64,000 bases of DNA from Dyadobacter sp. (lineage in GTDB: Bacteria; Bacteroidota; Bacteroidia; Cytophagales; Spirosomataceae): contig NZ_JAGIAS010000013.1 in assembly GCF_017744695.1 (NCBI RefSeq), positions 45,176 to 109,175 on the forward strand, read 5' to 3'. Positions 36,366 through 45,427 of this stretch are shown piece by piece. The notes beneath the pieces are model-generated. The model was not told where the DNA came from. It ran no database searches and saw only the letters and a program-made list of their open reading frames with translations. Position numbers and translations under genes: made by a program. Each line of letters starts with the position of its first letter. The stretch's first letter is position 1.

Positions 36366-37007
36366 TTAACAAACAGAAAAAACCCGCGTTTCCGTCGTTA
36401 TGTAAATCCTACGATTGTCGGCGAGCCCCATTTGATAGCCGCCGGTGAACACGCCGAAGCTTGGGAGAATAGCCTGGTATTTGTCTATCACAAAACAAGG
36501 AAGGCGGACACTCTGCCGCCCCTTGCCGTAGGAGGTGAAAACCGGGTGCACGTGGCCTGCGAAAACGAATTTGGAGGTATCGAAATCTACTTTGGGGTGA
36601 TGCGTAAAAATAAATATATCTTCCTCGTAATCATCCATATACACTTGTAAATCGCATTCCAGCAACAGGCTTACAGGCAGGATGTCGTGGTTGCCCATGA
36701 CGATGATCATTTCAATGTAGTGGTGCCCGGCGCGCCATTCGCGGAAGGTTTCCCATTCGGAATTGTATTCGCTGTGGAAAAGGTCGCCGAGGAAAATGAT
36801 ACGTGTAGCGCCAGTTTGCTGTACGAGCTCATTGAGCCGCTGGAAGTTGTTCGCAGCAGCAGTTTGTGGAATGGCGATGCCTTCCTTTCTGAAATGCGTA
36901 ACTTTGCCTAAATGCAGGTCTCCGATCAGTAATGTTTGCGTTTCTTCCCAGAAAATCGCCCTTTGCGTCAATAATAGAAAATGGTTGCCTCTGATCTCAA
37001 TCTGCAT
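36366..37007 (-). CDS. pdeM: Ligase-associated DNA damage response phosphoesterase PdeM
   Basis: A 213-residue calcineurin-like metallophosphoesterase. Metal motifs: IGDLHLGK, FLGDLFHSE, VMGNHD, FTHHP and FAGHVHPV. It matches the PdeM family, which occurs with the ligase-associated helicase and ligase in Bacteroidota and Proteobacteria and is thought to act in DNA repair. Its start overlaps the helicase stop by 11 bases. It is the last gene of the operon. Confidence 0.9.
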   Translation of the reverse strand: MQIEIRGNHFLLLTQRAIFWEETQTLLIGDLHLGKVTHFRKEGIAIPQTAAANNFQRLNELVQQTGATRIIFLGDLFHSEYNSEWETFREWRAGHHYIEMIIVMGNHDILPVSLLLECDLQVYMDDYEEDIFIFTHHPKVDFDTSKFVFAGHVHPVFTSYGKGRQSVRLPCFVIDKYQAILPSFGVFTGGYQMGLADNRRIYITTETRVFSVC

Positions 37008-39459
37008 TACCGTACTGTTTGATCATTCGCTGGATCCTGTCGTCCAGTTTTTCCGAAGTTAATTGCTCCCGAAGCCGGTCGACCATGATCGGGAACGAGA
37101 ATGGCGTCGGTCTGTCGGTGTTTTGTATGACTATTTTCTGGTGTTCGATCCGCGCAAGCGCCTCTCGCATGCGTACTTCTTCGAGTTGATAGGTCAGTAC
37201 TTCCTGGTATGCCTGCTTGATTAACAGGTTATTGTCTTCGTACTTGCTCATCACATTGAAAAGCAATGAACTGGACGCCTGCAACTGCCTCGTTTTGACA
37301 TATTTGCCCGGATAGCCCTGAAACATCAAACCGGCAATAGCCGCAATTTCCCGAAACTTCCGCTTCGCCATTTCCGTCGCATTCACGCTCTGGTAAATAT
37401 CGTCGACAAGATGTTTGGTCGAGAAAAGATCCGTTTCGCCCAGGATTTCGGCCAGATCGACATACTGATCACTTAACAACTCAAAACCGTAATCGTTCAT
37501 CGCGACCGAAAACGTGATCGGCCGCAGCTGGCTAATGCGGTAGGCAAGCAAAATCGACATTCCTTCATGCACCAGCCGCCCCTCGAACGGGAATATAAAG
37601 ATATGATACCCCTCGCGGGTTTCGCATTGCTCGATCAGCAGCTCGTCGGTTTTGGGAATGATCGAGCGCTTTTCCTGCAATTCGAGAAGTGGCTGCATTT
37701 TGGCCAGTTCCACTTCTTTATGCGGATTTTCGATCGCGTCGGCGAGACGTTCGCGGATGAATGCGGAAAGCTGGGAAGACAGCGGCATCCGCCCACCAGC
37801 CCAGCGGACGAGGTAACCTTTTTTGCCCTCGGCCTTTTTCACGGTCACGGTCATTTCATGGATTCGTACAAATTCCACGCTCATGCCCGCGAAGAAGAAC
37901 ACGTCGCCTGCCTTCATCCAGGTCACAAATGATTCCTCCACGGCTCCCAGGTATTTACCGCTCTGCAACTTCACTTTCAGTGAAACTTCCGAAACGATTG
38001 TCCCCATGCTCAGCAAATGCCGGTGCGCAATACGCCGGCTCGTCACCACATAGCGTCCATTCACGCGTTCTACTTTCTTGTATTCGTCATAGACCGTAAG
38101 CGAAGAGCTGCCCGTGGTAATGTATCCTAAAAGCCACTCCCACTCTTCCCGATTGAGGTATTGATAACCATATGCATGACGTACCTCTTCAAAAAGCTGT
38201 GCTTCGTCGAAGCCCTCACCCACTGCCAGCGTGATCATCCATTGGGACAACACATCAAACGCATGAGCAACCGGCGGCCGGTCCTCGATCATATTCTTGA
38301 TCACTCCCTCCCGCAGCGATACGGCTTCGATCAGCTCCAATGCATTGGTAGGACAAAAATAGATTTTGCTATCGACACCCGGCTGGTGCCCGCTCCTGCC
38401 CGCGCGCTGAACGAACCGTGCAATACTTTTCGGGCTTCCGACCTGGATAACCGTATCCACAGGCCGGAAATCGACACCCAAATCAAGGCTGGCCGTGCAT
38501 ATGACGAGTTTCAACCGCTCTTCGTGCAGCGCTTCCTCCACCCAATCACGGATCTCGCGGTCGAGAGATGCGTGGTGCAGCGCCATAATGCCTGCGAATT
38601 CAGGATATTTCTCGATGATCGTACGGTACCAGATCTCGGTTCCCGATCGCGTATTGGTAAAAAGCAGCGTCGTACGGCTCTGATTCACCACTTCCACCAC
38701 CTTATCTACCAGCCTGATCCCCATATACCCCGACCACGGCAATGTCTCCACCCTTTCGGGTATGATACTTTCCACCAGGATCTTCTTTTCGGTATTCACC
38801 CGGACAATCACCGAGTTTTCCTCCGGGAAACGCATCCCCAGAAGCACCTGCTTCGCCTCATCCAGGTTGCCGATCGTCGCTGAGATTCCCCAGGTTTGCA
38901 AATCCGGGTTGATGGTCCGGAGCCGCGCCAATGCGAGCTCTGTCTGTGTGCCGCGCTTGCTGCCCATGAGCTCGTGCCACTCGTCCACGACTACCGTATG
39001 CAGGTTTTGGAAGAATTCGGATGCATTTTTTTGCGTGAAAAGCATATGCAAACTCTCTGGCGTGATAATGAGCGCATCGGGCATTTGCCGCTTCTGCTCA
39101 TTGCGCTCGCGCGTACCCGTGTCGCCCGTACGTATGCCCACACGCCACGTGAGGTTCATTTCGAGTGCCGCCATTTCCATATTCCGGAAGAGGTCTTTCG
39201 AAAGCGCCCGAAGCGGCGTAATCCAAAGCACTTGCAGCCCTTTTTTAGTTTTGAGGGGCTTTTTCGGAAGCGAATTAATATGCCTGATCAGGATCGGCAG
39301 CCAGAGCGAGTAGGTCTTCCCACTGCCCGTCGGCGCATTCACCAGGCCACTTTTCCCTGCCAGATAAGCCGCAGCGGCCTCTTTCTGGAAAGCCGCCCAT
39401 TTCCATTTTTTATCTTTAAACCACTGCTCAACAATGGTATGTCCACGGGATTTGGCCAA
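36997..39459 (-). CDS. Ligase-associated DNA damage response DEXH-box helicase (Lhr-like)
   Basis: 820 residues. Superfamily 2 helicase core: Walker A NAPTGSGKTYSLWLP, WITPLRALSKDL, DEXH box VVDEWHELMGSKRG, SATIGNLDEA, and the C-terminal lobe LLFTNTRSGTEIWY, CTASLDLGVDF and QRAGRSGHQPG. A long Lhr-type C-terminal part follows with an accessory winged helix/beta region. Known family: the helicase of the ligase-associated repair set (TIGR04121). It probably unwinds damaged DNA for the ligase and exonuclease. It is separated from the ligase by the inserted DUF433/DUF5615 pair. Confidence 0.92.
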   Translation of the reverse strand: MAKSRGHTIVEQWFKDKKWKWAAFQKEAAAAYLAGKSGLVNAPTGSGKTYSLWLPILIRHINSLPKKPLKTKKGLQVLWITPLRALSKDLFRNMEMAALEMNLTWRVGIRTGDTGTRERNEQKRQMPDALIITPESLHMLFTQKNASEFFQNLHTVVVDEWHELMGSKRGTQTELALARLRTINPDLQTWGISATIGNLDEAKQVLLGMRFPEENSVIVRVNTEKKILVESIIPERVETLPWSGYMGIRLVDKVVEVVNQSRTTLLFTNTRSGTEIWYRTIIEKYPEFAGIMALHHASLDREIRDWVEEALHEERLKLVICTASLDLGVDFRPVDTVIQVGSPKSIARFVQRAGRSGHQPGVDSKIYFCPTNALELIEAVSLREGVIKNMIEDRPPVAHAFDVLSQWMITLAVGEGFDEAQLFEEVRHAYGYQYLNREEWEWLLGYITTGSSSLTVYDEYKKVERVNGRYVVTSRRIAHRHLLSMGTIVSEVSLKVKLQSGKYLGAVEESFVTWMKAGDVFFFAGMSVEFVRIHEMTVTVKKAEGKKGYLVRWAGGRMPLSSQLSAFIRERLADAIENPHKEVELAKMQPLLELQEKRSIIPKTDELLIEQCETREGYHIFIFPFEGRLVHEGMSILLAYRISQLRPITFSVAMNDYGFELLSDQYVDLAEILGETDLFSTKHLVDDIYQSVNATEMAKRKFREIAAIAGLMFQGYPGKYVKTRQLQASSSLLFNVMSKYEDNNLLIKQAYQEVLTYQLEEVRMREALARIEHQKIVIQNTDRPTPFSFPIMVDRLREQLTSEKLDDRIQRMIKQYGNAD

Positions 39460-39523
39460 GGGTGTTTATCTGGGATTGATAAAAAACTAATTCAACAATT
39501 TCTGTACCAATTTACGAACGAGG

Positions 39524-39874
39524 TCAATAGGGAAAAACTTCGAGACCGTCGGCAGTAGCAATGACCATCCTTGCTCCTCGAAGATGTGCTGTGATCTGCT
39601 CCCAGTTATTGTGGAAAAAAGTGTGTAGGTCTTTAAGTAGCAAATTCCCCAATTTCAAATGGATCACCTTTACCGGCTGCTTATCGAGCAGGCAACGATG
39701 GTAGAAATCAGAATCTTTAGTGACAATGACAAGCCCGTGCTCTCGTGCATAATCCCATATATCCCGATCAGGCCATTTCGCATTAATGTCGATGACAAAT
39801 TCAAATTCGGGAGAATGAAAAAAACTGAAATATTTAGGAAGATTAACGTCGATCAAATACCGGCCGGCCCCCAT
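39524..39874 (-). CDS. DUF5615 PIN-like protein (putative toxin)
   Basis: 116 residues. PIN-like nuclease features: an N-terminal strand with Asp and Asn (YLIDVNLPKYF), WPDRDIWDYAREHGLVIVTKDSDFYHRCL, and KVIHLKLGN. The usual DUF5615 Asp pattern (DVNLP, TKDSDF) is intact. Such proteins are predicted RNase toxins paired with DUF433 partners. Its ATG overlaps the DUF433 stop by one base (TGATG). The pair is inserted between the ligase and helicase genes. Confidence 0.85.
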   Translation of the reverse strand: MGAGRYLIDVNLPKYFSFFHSPEFEFVIDINAKWPDRDIWDYAREHGLVIVTKDSDFYHRCLLDKQPVKVIHLKLGNLLLKDLHTFFHNNWEQITAHLRGARMVIATADGLEVFPY

Positions 39875-40107
39875 CAGGCAGCAGTTAGAGAAAAGTGTTC
39901 GCCGTCAGCCGTCTTGGCAGCAAATTCGATACAGGCTTTAATATCGGCTTCCTCCAAAAATGGATAAGCAGCAAGTATATTTTCTACGCTTTCGCCTGCC
40001 GCGAGATATTCCAATATCGTTTTCACGGTGATTCGCAAACCGCGGATTACCGGCTTACCATTGCATATTGCCTCGTCTATCGTGATTCTCTCCAGATTGG
40101 TATTCAT
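39874..40107 (-). CDS. DUF433 protein (putative antitoxin)
   Basis: A 77-residue helix-turn-helix protein: ERITIDEAICNGKPVIRGLRITVKTILEYLAAGES, then the AYPFLEEADIKACIEFAA helices. DUF433 proteins are antitoxin-like partners of DUF5615 PIN nucleases (VapBC-like organisation). It precedes the toxin gene with translational coupling, the usual antitoxin-first order. A gap of about 100 bases separates it from the ligase stop, room for its own promoter. Confidence 0.88.
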   Translation of the reverse strand: MNTNLERITIDEAICNGKPVIRGLRITVKTILEYLAAGESVENILAAYPFLEEADIKACIEFAAKTADGEHFSLTAA

Positions 40108-40206
40108 AGCTGCGAGTTAAATCTTTACCAAAATAACAACAAAATGCTGAAACAAATTGCCGTTAAACACCTCGGGCCGTTTGATAATTACTTTATGATC
40201 AGCCGG

Positions 40207-41805
40207 TCATCTGTAATTACTTAATATCTCCCGCAAGCCCGCCAAACTATCCGCTTCCTCAGCCTTCTTATCCTTCCGCCATCGCAAAATCCGGGGAAAT
40301 CGCACGGCAATCCCCGATTTATGGCGTGTGGATTCGTTAATCCCTTCAAACCCGATTTCAAAAACCAGCTCGGGTTTAACGGTTCGGACGGGGCCAAATT
40401 TTTCCAGGACATTACGTTTGATAAAGTAATCCACCTGCCCGATTTCCGCATCTGTCAGGCCGGAATAAGCTTTGGCGAACGGCACCAGCTTACCATCATC
40501 CCCCCAGACAGCGAAGGTATAGTCAGTAAAAAGTTCGGCGCGACGGCCGGAGCCTTTCTGAGCGTAAATAAGTACGGCATCGACACTGAGCGGATCGACT
40601 TTCCATTTCCACCAGTCGCCTTTTTTCCGACCAACCTGATATGTGCTCGCTTTCCGCTTGACCATGAAGCCCTCCGCAATGTGCTCACGAGACTGTGGGT
40701 GAAGATCGCGCAGGGCCTGCCAATCTTCGAAATCAATCAACGGCGACAGGTTGAAATAGCTTTGCTCCGGCATATTCGCATGCAACAACTCTAATTGCGC
40801 CCGGCGCTGCTCCTGTGTGAGCCCACGAATATCCACGCCGTTCGCTTCGAGCATATCATAGGCTAAAAATGCCACCGGTGCTTCTTCAAGCACCTTTTTG
40901 GATAAATTTTTACGGCCAATGCGGGTCTGTAATACATTGAATGGCATGGGCCGGCCATCGGCATAAGTTACAATTTCGCCGTCGAGCACGGTACCGTTGG
41001 GAAGAGCCTCACTTAAGAAATGGAGTTCGGGAAACTTTTCAGTGGATAGCTCCTCGCCTCTTGTCCAGATGAACAGTTCTTTATTCCGATAAATGATCTG
41101 GGAACGTATACCATCCCATTTCCACTCGGCAAACCAGTCATCGGCCTCGCCGAGATCCGCTACGTCGCCTTCAATCGGGTAAGCTAGGAAAAACGGGTAC
41201 GGACGGGACGCATTGTCGTTTTCTCCTTTGTCAAGGATTAACTGCTCGAAAGTAGTATCCAGTGGGTTCCATTGACCCATTACCCGATGAGCGATCACAT
41301 TGGAATCGGTTTCGGTCGCTTCTGCCAATGCCCGGACCACCAAAGTCTGCGAAACGCCGATTCGGAAACTGCCCATGAGCAGCTTATTGAATACGAACGT
41401 CTCATGCTGTGAAAGCTGCGTCCAGGCGTGGGTAATATGGTATCGCTTTTGTTCGTCGGCCATGCCGGGCAGCATTCCCAGATAATGGAACCACTCCGAG
41501 AGCGACTTCTCAGAGCCGCCAGGGCTTGTCCTGGGCAGAAGCAGCGAAATCGTCTCCCCCAAATCCCCCACAGAATGGTAACTCTCCTGAAAAAGCCACA
41601 TCGGAATACCGGCTTGTTCTGCCGCCCATTCTTTTACCTGCGTTCGATTGACCTTGAATGACGGCCTGCGTCCCGTGAACAATGTCAATGCCCACAACTT
41701 GTCGTCTTCCGGAGCAGTCAGAAAGTAGTTTTTCAGCAAATCGACCTTCGCATTCGTTTTATTCGTACGGTCGAGGTTCATGAAAAGGTCGGCAAACTGT
41801 TTCAT
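40207..41805 (-). CDS. ATP-dependent DNA ligase of the ligase-associated repair cluster
   Basis: A 532-residue ATP-dependent ligase. N-terminal DNA-binding domain 1-200, then the nucleotidyl transfer motif with catalytic Lys in EWKWDGIRSQ, WTRGEELSTEKFPEL, LDGEIVTYADGRP, FLAYDMLEANG, EGFMVKR and KKGDWWKWKVDP, and an OB-fold to the end. It belongs to the bacterial family grouped as TIGR04120. It seals nicks in repair alongside the cluster's exonuclease and helicase. Its start overlaps the exonuclease stop by 4 bases. Confidence 0.92.
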   Translation of the reverse strand: MKQFADLFMNLDRTNKTNAKVDLLKNYFLTAPEDDKLWALTLFTGRRPSFKVNRTQVKEWAAEQAGIPMWLFQESYHSVGDLGETISLLLPRTSPGGSEKSLSEWFHYLGMLPGMADEQKRYHITHAWTQLSQHETFVFNKLLMGSFRIGVSQTLVVRALAEATETDSNVIAHRVMGQWNPLDTTFEQLILDKGENDNASRPYPFFLAYPIEGDVADLGEADDWFAEWKWDGIRSQIIYRNKELFIWTRGEELSTEKFPELHFLSEALPNGTVLDGEIVTYADGRPMPFNVLQTRIGRKNLSKKVLEEAPVAFLAYDMLEANGVDIRGLTQEQRRAQLELLHANMPEQSYFNLSPLIDFEDWQALRDLHPQSREHIAEGFMVKRKASTYQVGRKKGDWWKWKVDPLSVDAVLIYAQKGSGRRAELFTDYTFAVWGDDGKLVPFAKAYSGLTDAEIGQVDYFIKRNVLEKFGPVRTVKPELVFEIGFEGINESTRHKSGIAVRFPRILRWRKDKKAEEADSLAGLREILSNYR

Positions 41806-42911
41806 AACCCGGTACTTTTTTTATCGGCACTCATCTCTCCATCGAGCTCCTGTTTGTGCTCCTCATATACATTCTGGCCGGCCGAAACATCCTGCACGAC
41901 CTCCTCTTCTTCATTTTCGTCCTCATTGCCGTACATCGTATTCACCTCGGCCGCTTCAATGCCGTTTTCATTGAGCCAACGTGCGTAAATGCTGGTATAA
42001 CCATGCGTAACATATACTTTTTCGGCACCGGTTTCCTTTACAGCCCGGTTCAGATCGGGCCAATCGACATGGTCGCTCAATACAAAACCCTGGTCCACCG
42101 CACGGCGGTTTTTGGCACCTCTCAAAGCCATCCAGCCCGAACAATATCCCACTGAATAAGGGGCAAACTTCCTGATCCACGTAGTTCCGTCCGCAGAAGG
42201 CGGAGCCAGCACCAGCGAACCCTTGAACAGTTTCCTGTCTGTCTCTTTGGTAACCAATGTGAGTTCCGGCAGATCAAAACCCGCCTCGCGCAACCGTTCA
42301 TTCACGGTGTGAATGGCCCCGTGCGCGTAAATCACGGTGTCTTGCAACCGGATATTTTTCAAAATACGCTGCATTTTCCCCAGCGAATAGCCCATCAACA
42401 CGCTGGCCTTATCCTCCGCACGGTTCTGCGCCCACCAATCGTCGATTTCCGACATTACTTCTTGCTGCGGCTGCCATTTATAAATAGGTAACCCAAATGT
42501 CGATTCGGTAATGAATATGTGGCATTTGACAGGCTCGAACGGCGTTGCGAAATGGTCGTCTTCCAGCTTGTAGTCACCGCTGGCCACCCACACTTCGCCC
42601 TGGTATTCGACCCTCACCTGAGCCGAACCAATGATATGACCGGCCGGATGCAGGGAAAACTTCACCCCGTTGATCATGAATTTCTCTCCGTATTGCACGG
42701 TTTGGAGATTGATATCCTGCCCTAGCCGCAGTCGCAAAATAGGCTCACTGTCCTTGTGAGCGAGATAATGCCTGCTGCCCCATCGCGCGTGATCGCTATG
42801 CGCGTGCGTGATGATCGCCCTGCCCACTGGCATCCACGGATCGATATGGACGTCGGCAATGGCGCAGTAGATACTTTTTCCGGTAAATTGTAGCAGAGGC
42901 TGTTTCGGCAT
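41802..42911 (-). CDS. Ligase-associated DNA damage response exonuclease (metallo-beta-lactamase fold)
   Basis: 369 residues from the ATG at 42911; an in-frame upstream extension to 42968 is rejected because the family begins near LLQFTGKSIYC. Metal-site motif ITHAHSDHARWG, then HPAGHIIGSAQVRVEY and WVASGDYKLEDD, a beta-CASP-like region and the C-terminal VYVTHGYTSIYARWL. A low-complexity acidic tail follows (about 325-369). It resembles SNM1/Artemis-type nucleases. It is the first gene of the repair operon. Confidence 0.9.
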   Translation of the reverse strand: MPKQPLLQFTGKSIYCAIADVHIDPWMPVGRAIITHAHSDHARWGSRHYLAHKDSEPILRLRLGQDINLQTVQYGEKFMINGVKFSLHPAGHIIGSAQVRVEYQGEVWVASGDYKLEDDHFATPFEPVKCHIFITESTFGLPIYKWQPQQEVMSEIDDWWAQNRAEDKASVLMGYSLGKMQRILKNIRLQDTVIYAHGAIHTVNERLREAGFDLPELTLVTKETDRKLFKGSLVLAPPSADGTTWIRKFAPYSVGYCSGWMALRGAKNRRAVDQGFVLSDHVDWPDLNRAVKETGAEKVYVTHGYTSIYARWLNENGIEAAEVNTMYGNEDENEEEEVVQDVSAGQNVYEEHKQELDGEMSADKKSTGL

Positions 42912-43131
42912 ATTCCGGAATTTATCAAAAGTATGCCAAACGCGCCATCTGAACAGCTGCAAATGCAATTGAACGCTAACTTTTCCCGCCGCACCCTAAA
43001 AGCTTATAAAATTTATTCAGAACTTGGATGTTACCTTTCCTGAATGTGCTCGTTTGGCAGGCTGGTACCACGGGACCCTCTCAGTAAATACAATGCAAAA
43101 AGGAATGAGCGGTGTCAGGCGAATGCTAAAC

Positions 43132-43139
43132 TATATTTG
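43132..43139 (+). promoter_or_regulatory. Putative -7 promoter box of the ABC importer operon
   Basis: TATATTTG matches TAnnTTTG and lies 70 bases before the lipoprotein start at 43209. No metal- or cobalamin-type riboswitch could be recognised in the 42912-43200 region. Confidence 0.45.
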
Positions 43140-43208
43140 AACCAATCAATCTTCCGAATACCCACGGGTATGAGTAATTTTGAACGACTCATCCACTCAA
43201 TGCAAAGA

Positions 43209-44378
43209 ATGTCCAAAATTCTCCAACTGCTCATTCTACTAGCCTTAGTTATTCATGGCTGTACCTCATCTGGCGATAAACGAAGAGAACAGCAGGCCCC
43301 TTCCGATTCAATCACCCCGTTTGTCAAAACTGAGATTCATCATGCCCGCGGATTTAAAATCTATTATTTCAAAGACTTTAAATTGGTCAGCATCATCAAT
43401 CCTTTCGGCGGGCAGAGCGATACATTACAATACATTCTTCAAAAAAAGAACGCCGCCATGCCTGCGGGTTACCCACGTGCCCAGCGGATTGAAATACCGG
43501 TAAAAAGCCTGGCCGGCATGTCTTCGATGCATGTAGGGTTACTGGGTTTTCTGGATGCGGAGAATGTCCTAACCGCCCTCGGCAGTTTGCAATACGTGTA
43601 TTCTCCGAAAGTTATCGGCATGATCAAGGCCGGAAAAATAGCAGAAGTAGGCCGCGACCAGGGGCTGAATGATGAAAAGATCATCGAAATGCAGCCTGGC
43701 CTGGTCATGACCATTGGTAACCCCGGCGGAAAAATGGATCACTACCGTACGCTAAAGGAAGCGGGAATACCGGTACTGATTAACTCGGAGTGGGTGGAGC
43801 AGACGCCGCTCGCCCGCGCAGAATGGGTGAAACTCATGGCCGCTTTGCTGGATAAGGAGGAACTGGTCAATAAAAAATTCGCACAAATTGAGACCGAATA
43901 TCAGCGGCTCTCGGCCCTTGCCCAAAAAGCGACCAAGAAGCCCACAGTACTTTCAGGCCTGAATACTAAAGACGCCTGGTTTCTACCCAGTGGCAATAGT
44001 TACATGGCGCGCTTCTTCAAAGATGCCGGTGCCGATTATCACTGGGGTGCTTCGCCTGCGACGGGGAGTCTTCCCCTCAGCTTCGAAGCCGTATATCCAT
44101 TTGCCCTGGTAGCGGATTACTGGTTAAACGTCGGGTTCGACAGTCGCGACACCCGGAAAAGCATCATAGCCCAGGATGCTCGCTATGCTGACTTCAAAGC
44201 AGTTCGAACAGGCAGGCTGTACAGTTATAACCGCCTCGTAAACGCACGAGGCTCAAACGATTTTTTCGAATCGGGTAGCCTGAATCCGCATACCGTTCTG
44301 GCTGATATGATCCGCATTTTTCACCCCGAACTGCTTCCGGATCATCAGCTTGTCTACTACAAACAGCTTCCCGAATGA
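43209..44378 (+). CDS. ABC transporter substrate-binding lipoprotein (iron-complex/cobalamin type)
   Basis: 389 residues from the ATG at 43209, which begins a lipoprotein signal (LILLALVIHGC). In-frame upstream starts at 43044, 43170 and 43200 give leaders without a signal. The TroA-like helical-backbone fold appears in IEIPVKSLAGMSSMHVGLLG, GRDQGLNDEKIIEMQPGLVMTIG, and AGIPVLINSEWVEQTPLARAEW. It captures a metal chelate, heme or corrinoid in the periplasm and hands it to the permease. It overlaps the permease gene by 4 bases. Confidence 0.88.
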   Translation: MSKILQLLILLALVIHGCTSSGDKRREQQAPSDSITPFVKTEIHHARGFKIYYFKDFKLVSIINPFGGQSDTLQYILQKKNAAMPAGYPRAQRIEIPVKSLAGMSSMHVGLLGFLDAENVLTALGSLQYVYSPKVIGMIKAGKIAEVGRDQGLNDEKIIEMQPGLVMTIGNPGGKMDHYRTLKEAGIPVLINSEWVEQTPLARAEWVKLMAALLDKEELVNKKFAQIETEYQRLSALAQKATKKPTVLSGLNTKDAWFLPSGNSYMARFFKDAGADYHWGASPATGSLPLSFEAVYPFALVADYWLNVGFDSRDTRKSIIAQDARYADFKAVRTGRLYSYNRLVNARGSNDFFESGSLNPHTVLADMIRIFHPELLPDHQLVYYKQLPE

Positions 44379-45427
44379 CGCAGCACACGCCAAACAGAAG
44401 CTGGACATTACTTTTTTTAGGGATTCTCGCAATCGCCCTGTTCTGCCTTGACATCATGCTCGGTTCGGTGGCAATCCCATTCAAGGAAGTATTCCGGATC
44501 GTGACCACCGGCGAATCCGAAAACAGGGCCTGGCTATTTATCATTGAAAAAATACGTTTACCCAAATCCATCACTGCTATTCTTGCCGGCTGTGGATTGT
44601 CGGTCAGCGGGCTGCAAATGCAGACGCTCTTCCGTAATCCGCTGGCCGGGCCCTCGGAACTGGGCATTACCGCAGGTGCAGGCCTGGGCGTGGCTGCTGT
44701 CATGCTTGCAGGCGGGGGCAGCGCCAGCATGTACGCGATCAGCCAATTGGGCATCTCCGGCAGCTGGCTCATCATCGGTATGGCTTCGCTGGGCTCGGCG
44801 GGTGTTTTAGCATTGATTCTCCTGATCGCCGGGCGTATCCGCGACAACGTGATCCTGCTCATCGTTGGTGTCATGATCGGCACCATCACGCTTTCGATTA
44901 TCAGTATCTGGCAATATTTCAGCCAGCCCGAGCAGTTACAGGAATACATCATGTGGACGTTCGGGTCACTGGGTGGCGTCACCGGCTATCATTTATATGT
45001 ACTCTCCGGAGTGGTCGCGGGAGGCTTGTTACTTGCATTTGCTTCATCCAAATCGCTCAATGCATTGTTATTGGGTGAAAATTACGCGAGAAGTATGGGG
45101 CTTACGGTAGGGCGGACACGCCTGCTGATCATGCTCAGCACGAGCCTCCTTACCGGCAGCGTAACGGCCTTTTGCGGGCCTATCGGCTTTGTGGGTATCG
45201 CCATTCCGCATATTACCCGTTCGCTGCTGGGGACGTCCAACCACCGCGTACTTATTCCGGCGACCTGCCTCACCGGGACCGTGCTGCTGCTGCTTTGCGA
45301 TATCATCGCCCAGCTTCCCGGCTCGCAAACCGTCATCCCGATCAACGTCGTGACGTCCCTGCTTGGTGCTCCGGTGGTGATCTGGATCATAGTCCGGCGC
45401 AATAACCTACGTTCGTCATTTTCATGA
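44375..45427 (+). CDS. FecCD/BtuC-family ABC permease
   Basis: A 350-residue polytopic membrane protein with about 10 segments. Family signatures: LPKSITAILAGCGLSVSGLQMQ and LFRNPLAGPSELGITAGAGLG, then ALLLGENYARSMGLTVGRTR (the cytoplasmic coupling loop) and GFVGIAIPHITRSLLGTSNHR. It is the single permease of the importer, presumably a homodimer. It overlaps its neighbours by 4 bases on either side, so the three genes are tightly coupled. Confidence 0.92.
   Translation: MTQHTPNRSWTLLFLGILAIALFCLDIMLGSVAIPFKEVFRIVTTGESENRAWLFIIEKIRLPKSITAILAGCGLSVSGLQMQTLFRNPLAGPSELGITAGAGLGVAAVMLAGGGSASMYAISQLGISGSWLIIGMASLGSAGVLALILLIAGRIRDNVILLIVGVMIGTITLSIISIWQYFSQPEQLQEYIMWTFGSLGGVTGYHLYVLSGVVAGGLLLAFASSKSLNALLLGENYARSMGLTVGRTRLLIMLSTSLLTGSVTAFCGPIGFVGIAIPHITRSLLGTSNHRVLIPATCLTGTVLLLLCDIIAQLPGSQTVIPINVVTSLLGAPVVIWIIVRRNNLRSSFS

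Noticed and set aside
43060..43084. T-box-like GCTGGTACCACGGGACCCTC upstream of the ABC importer
   Set aside because: It resembles a T-box core only over a short stretch, lacks specifier structure and terminator, and T-boxes are not expected in Bacteroidota.
42912..43208. Possible cobalamin riboswitch before the ABC importer
   Set aside because: No B12-box-like AGTCAGGAGACC or GCCACTG element could be found.
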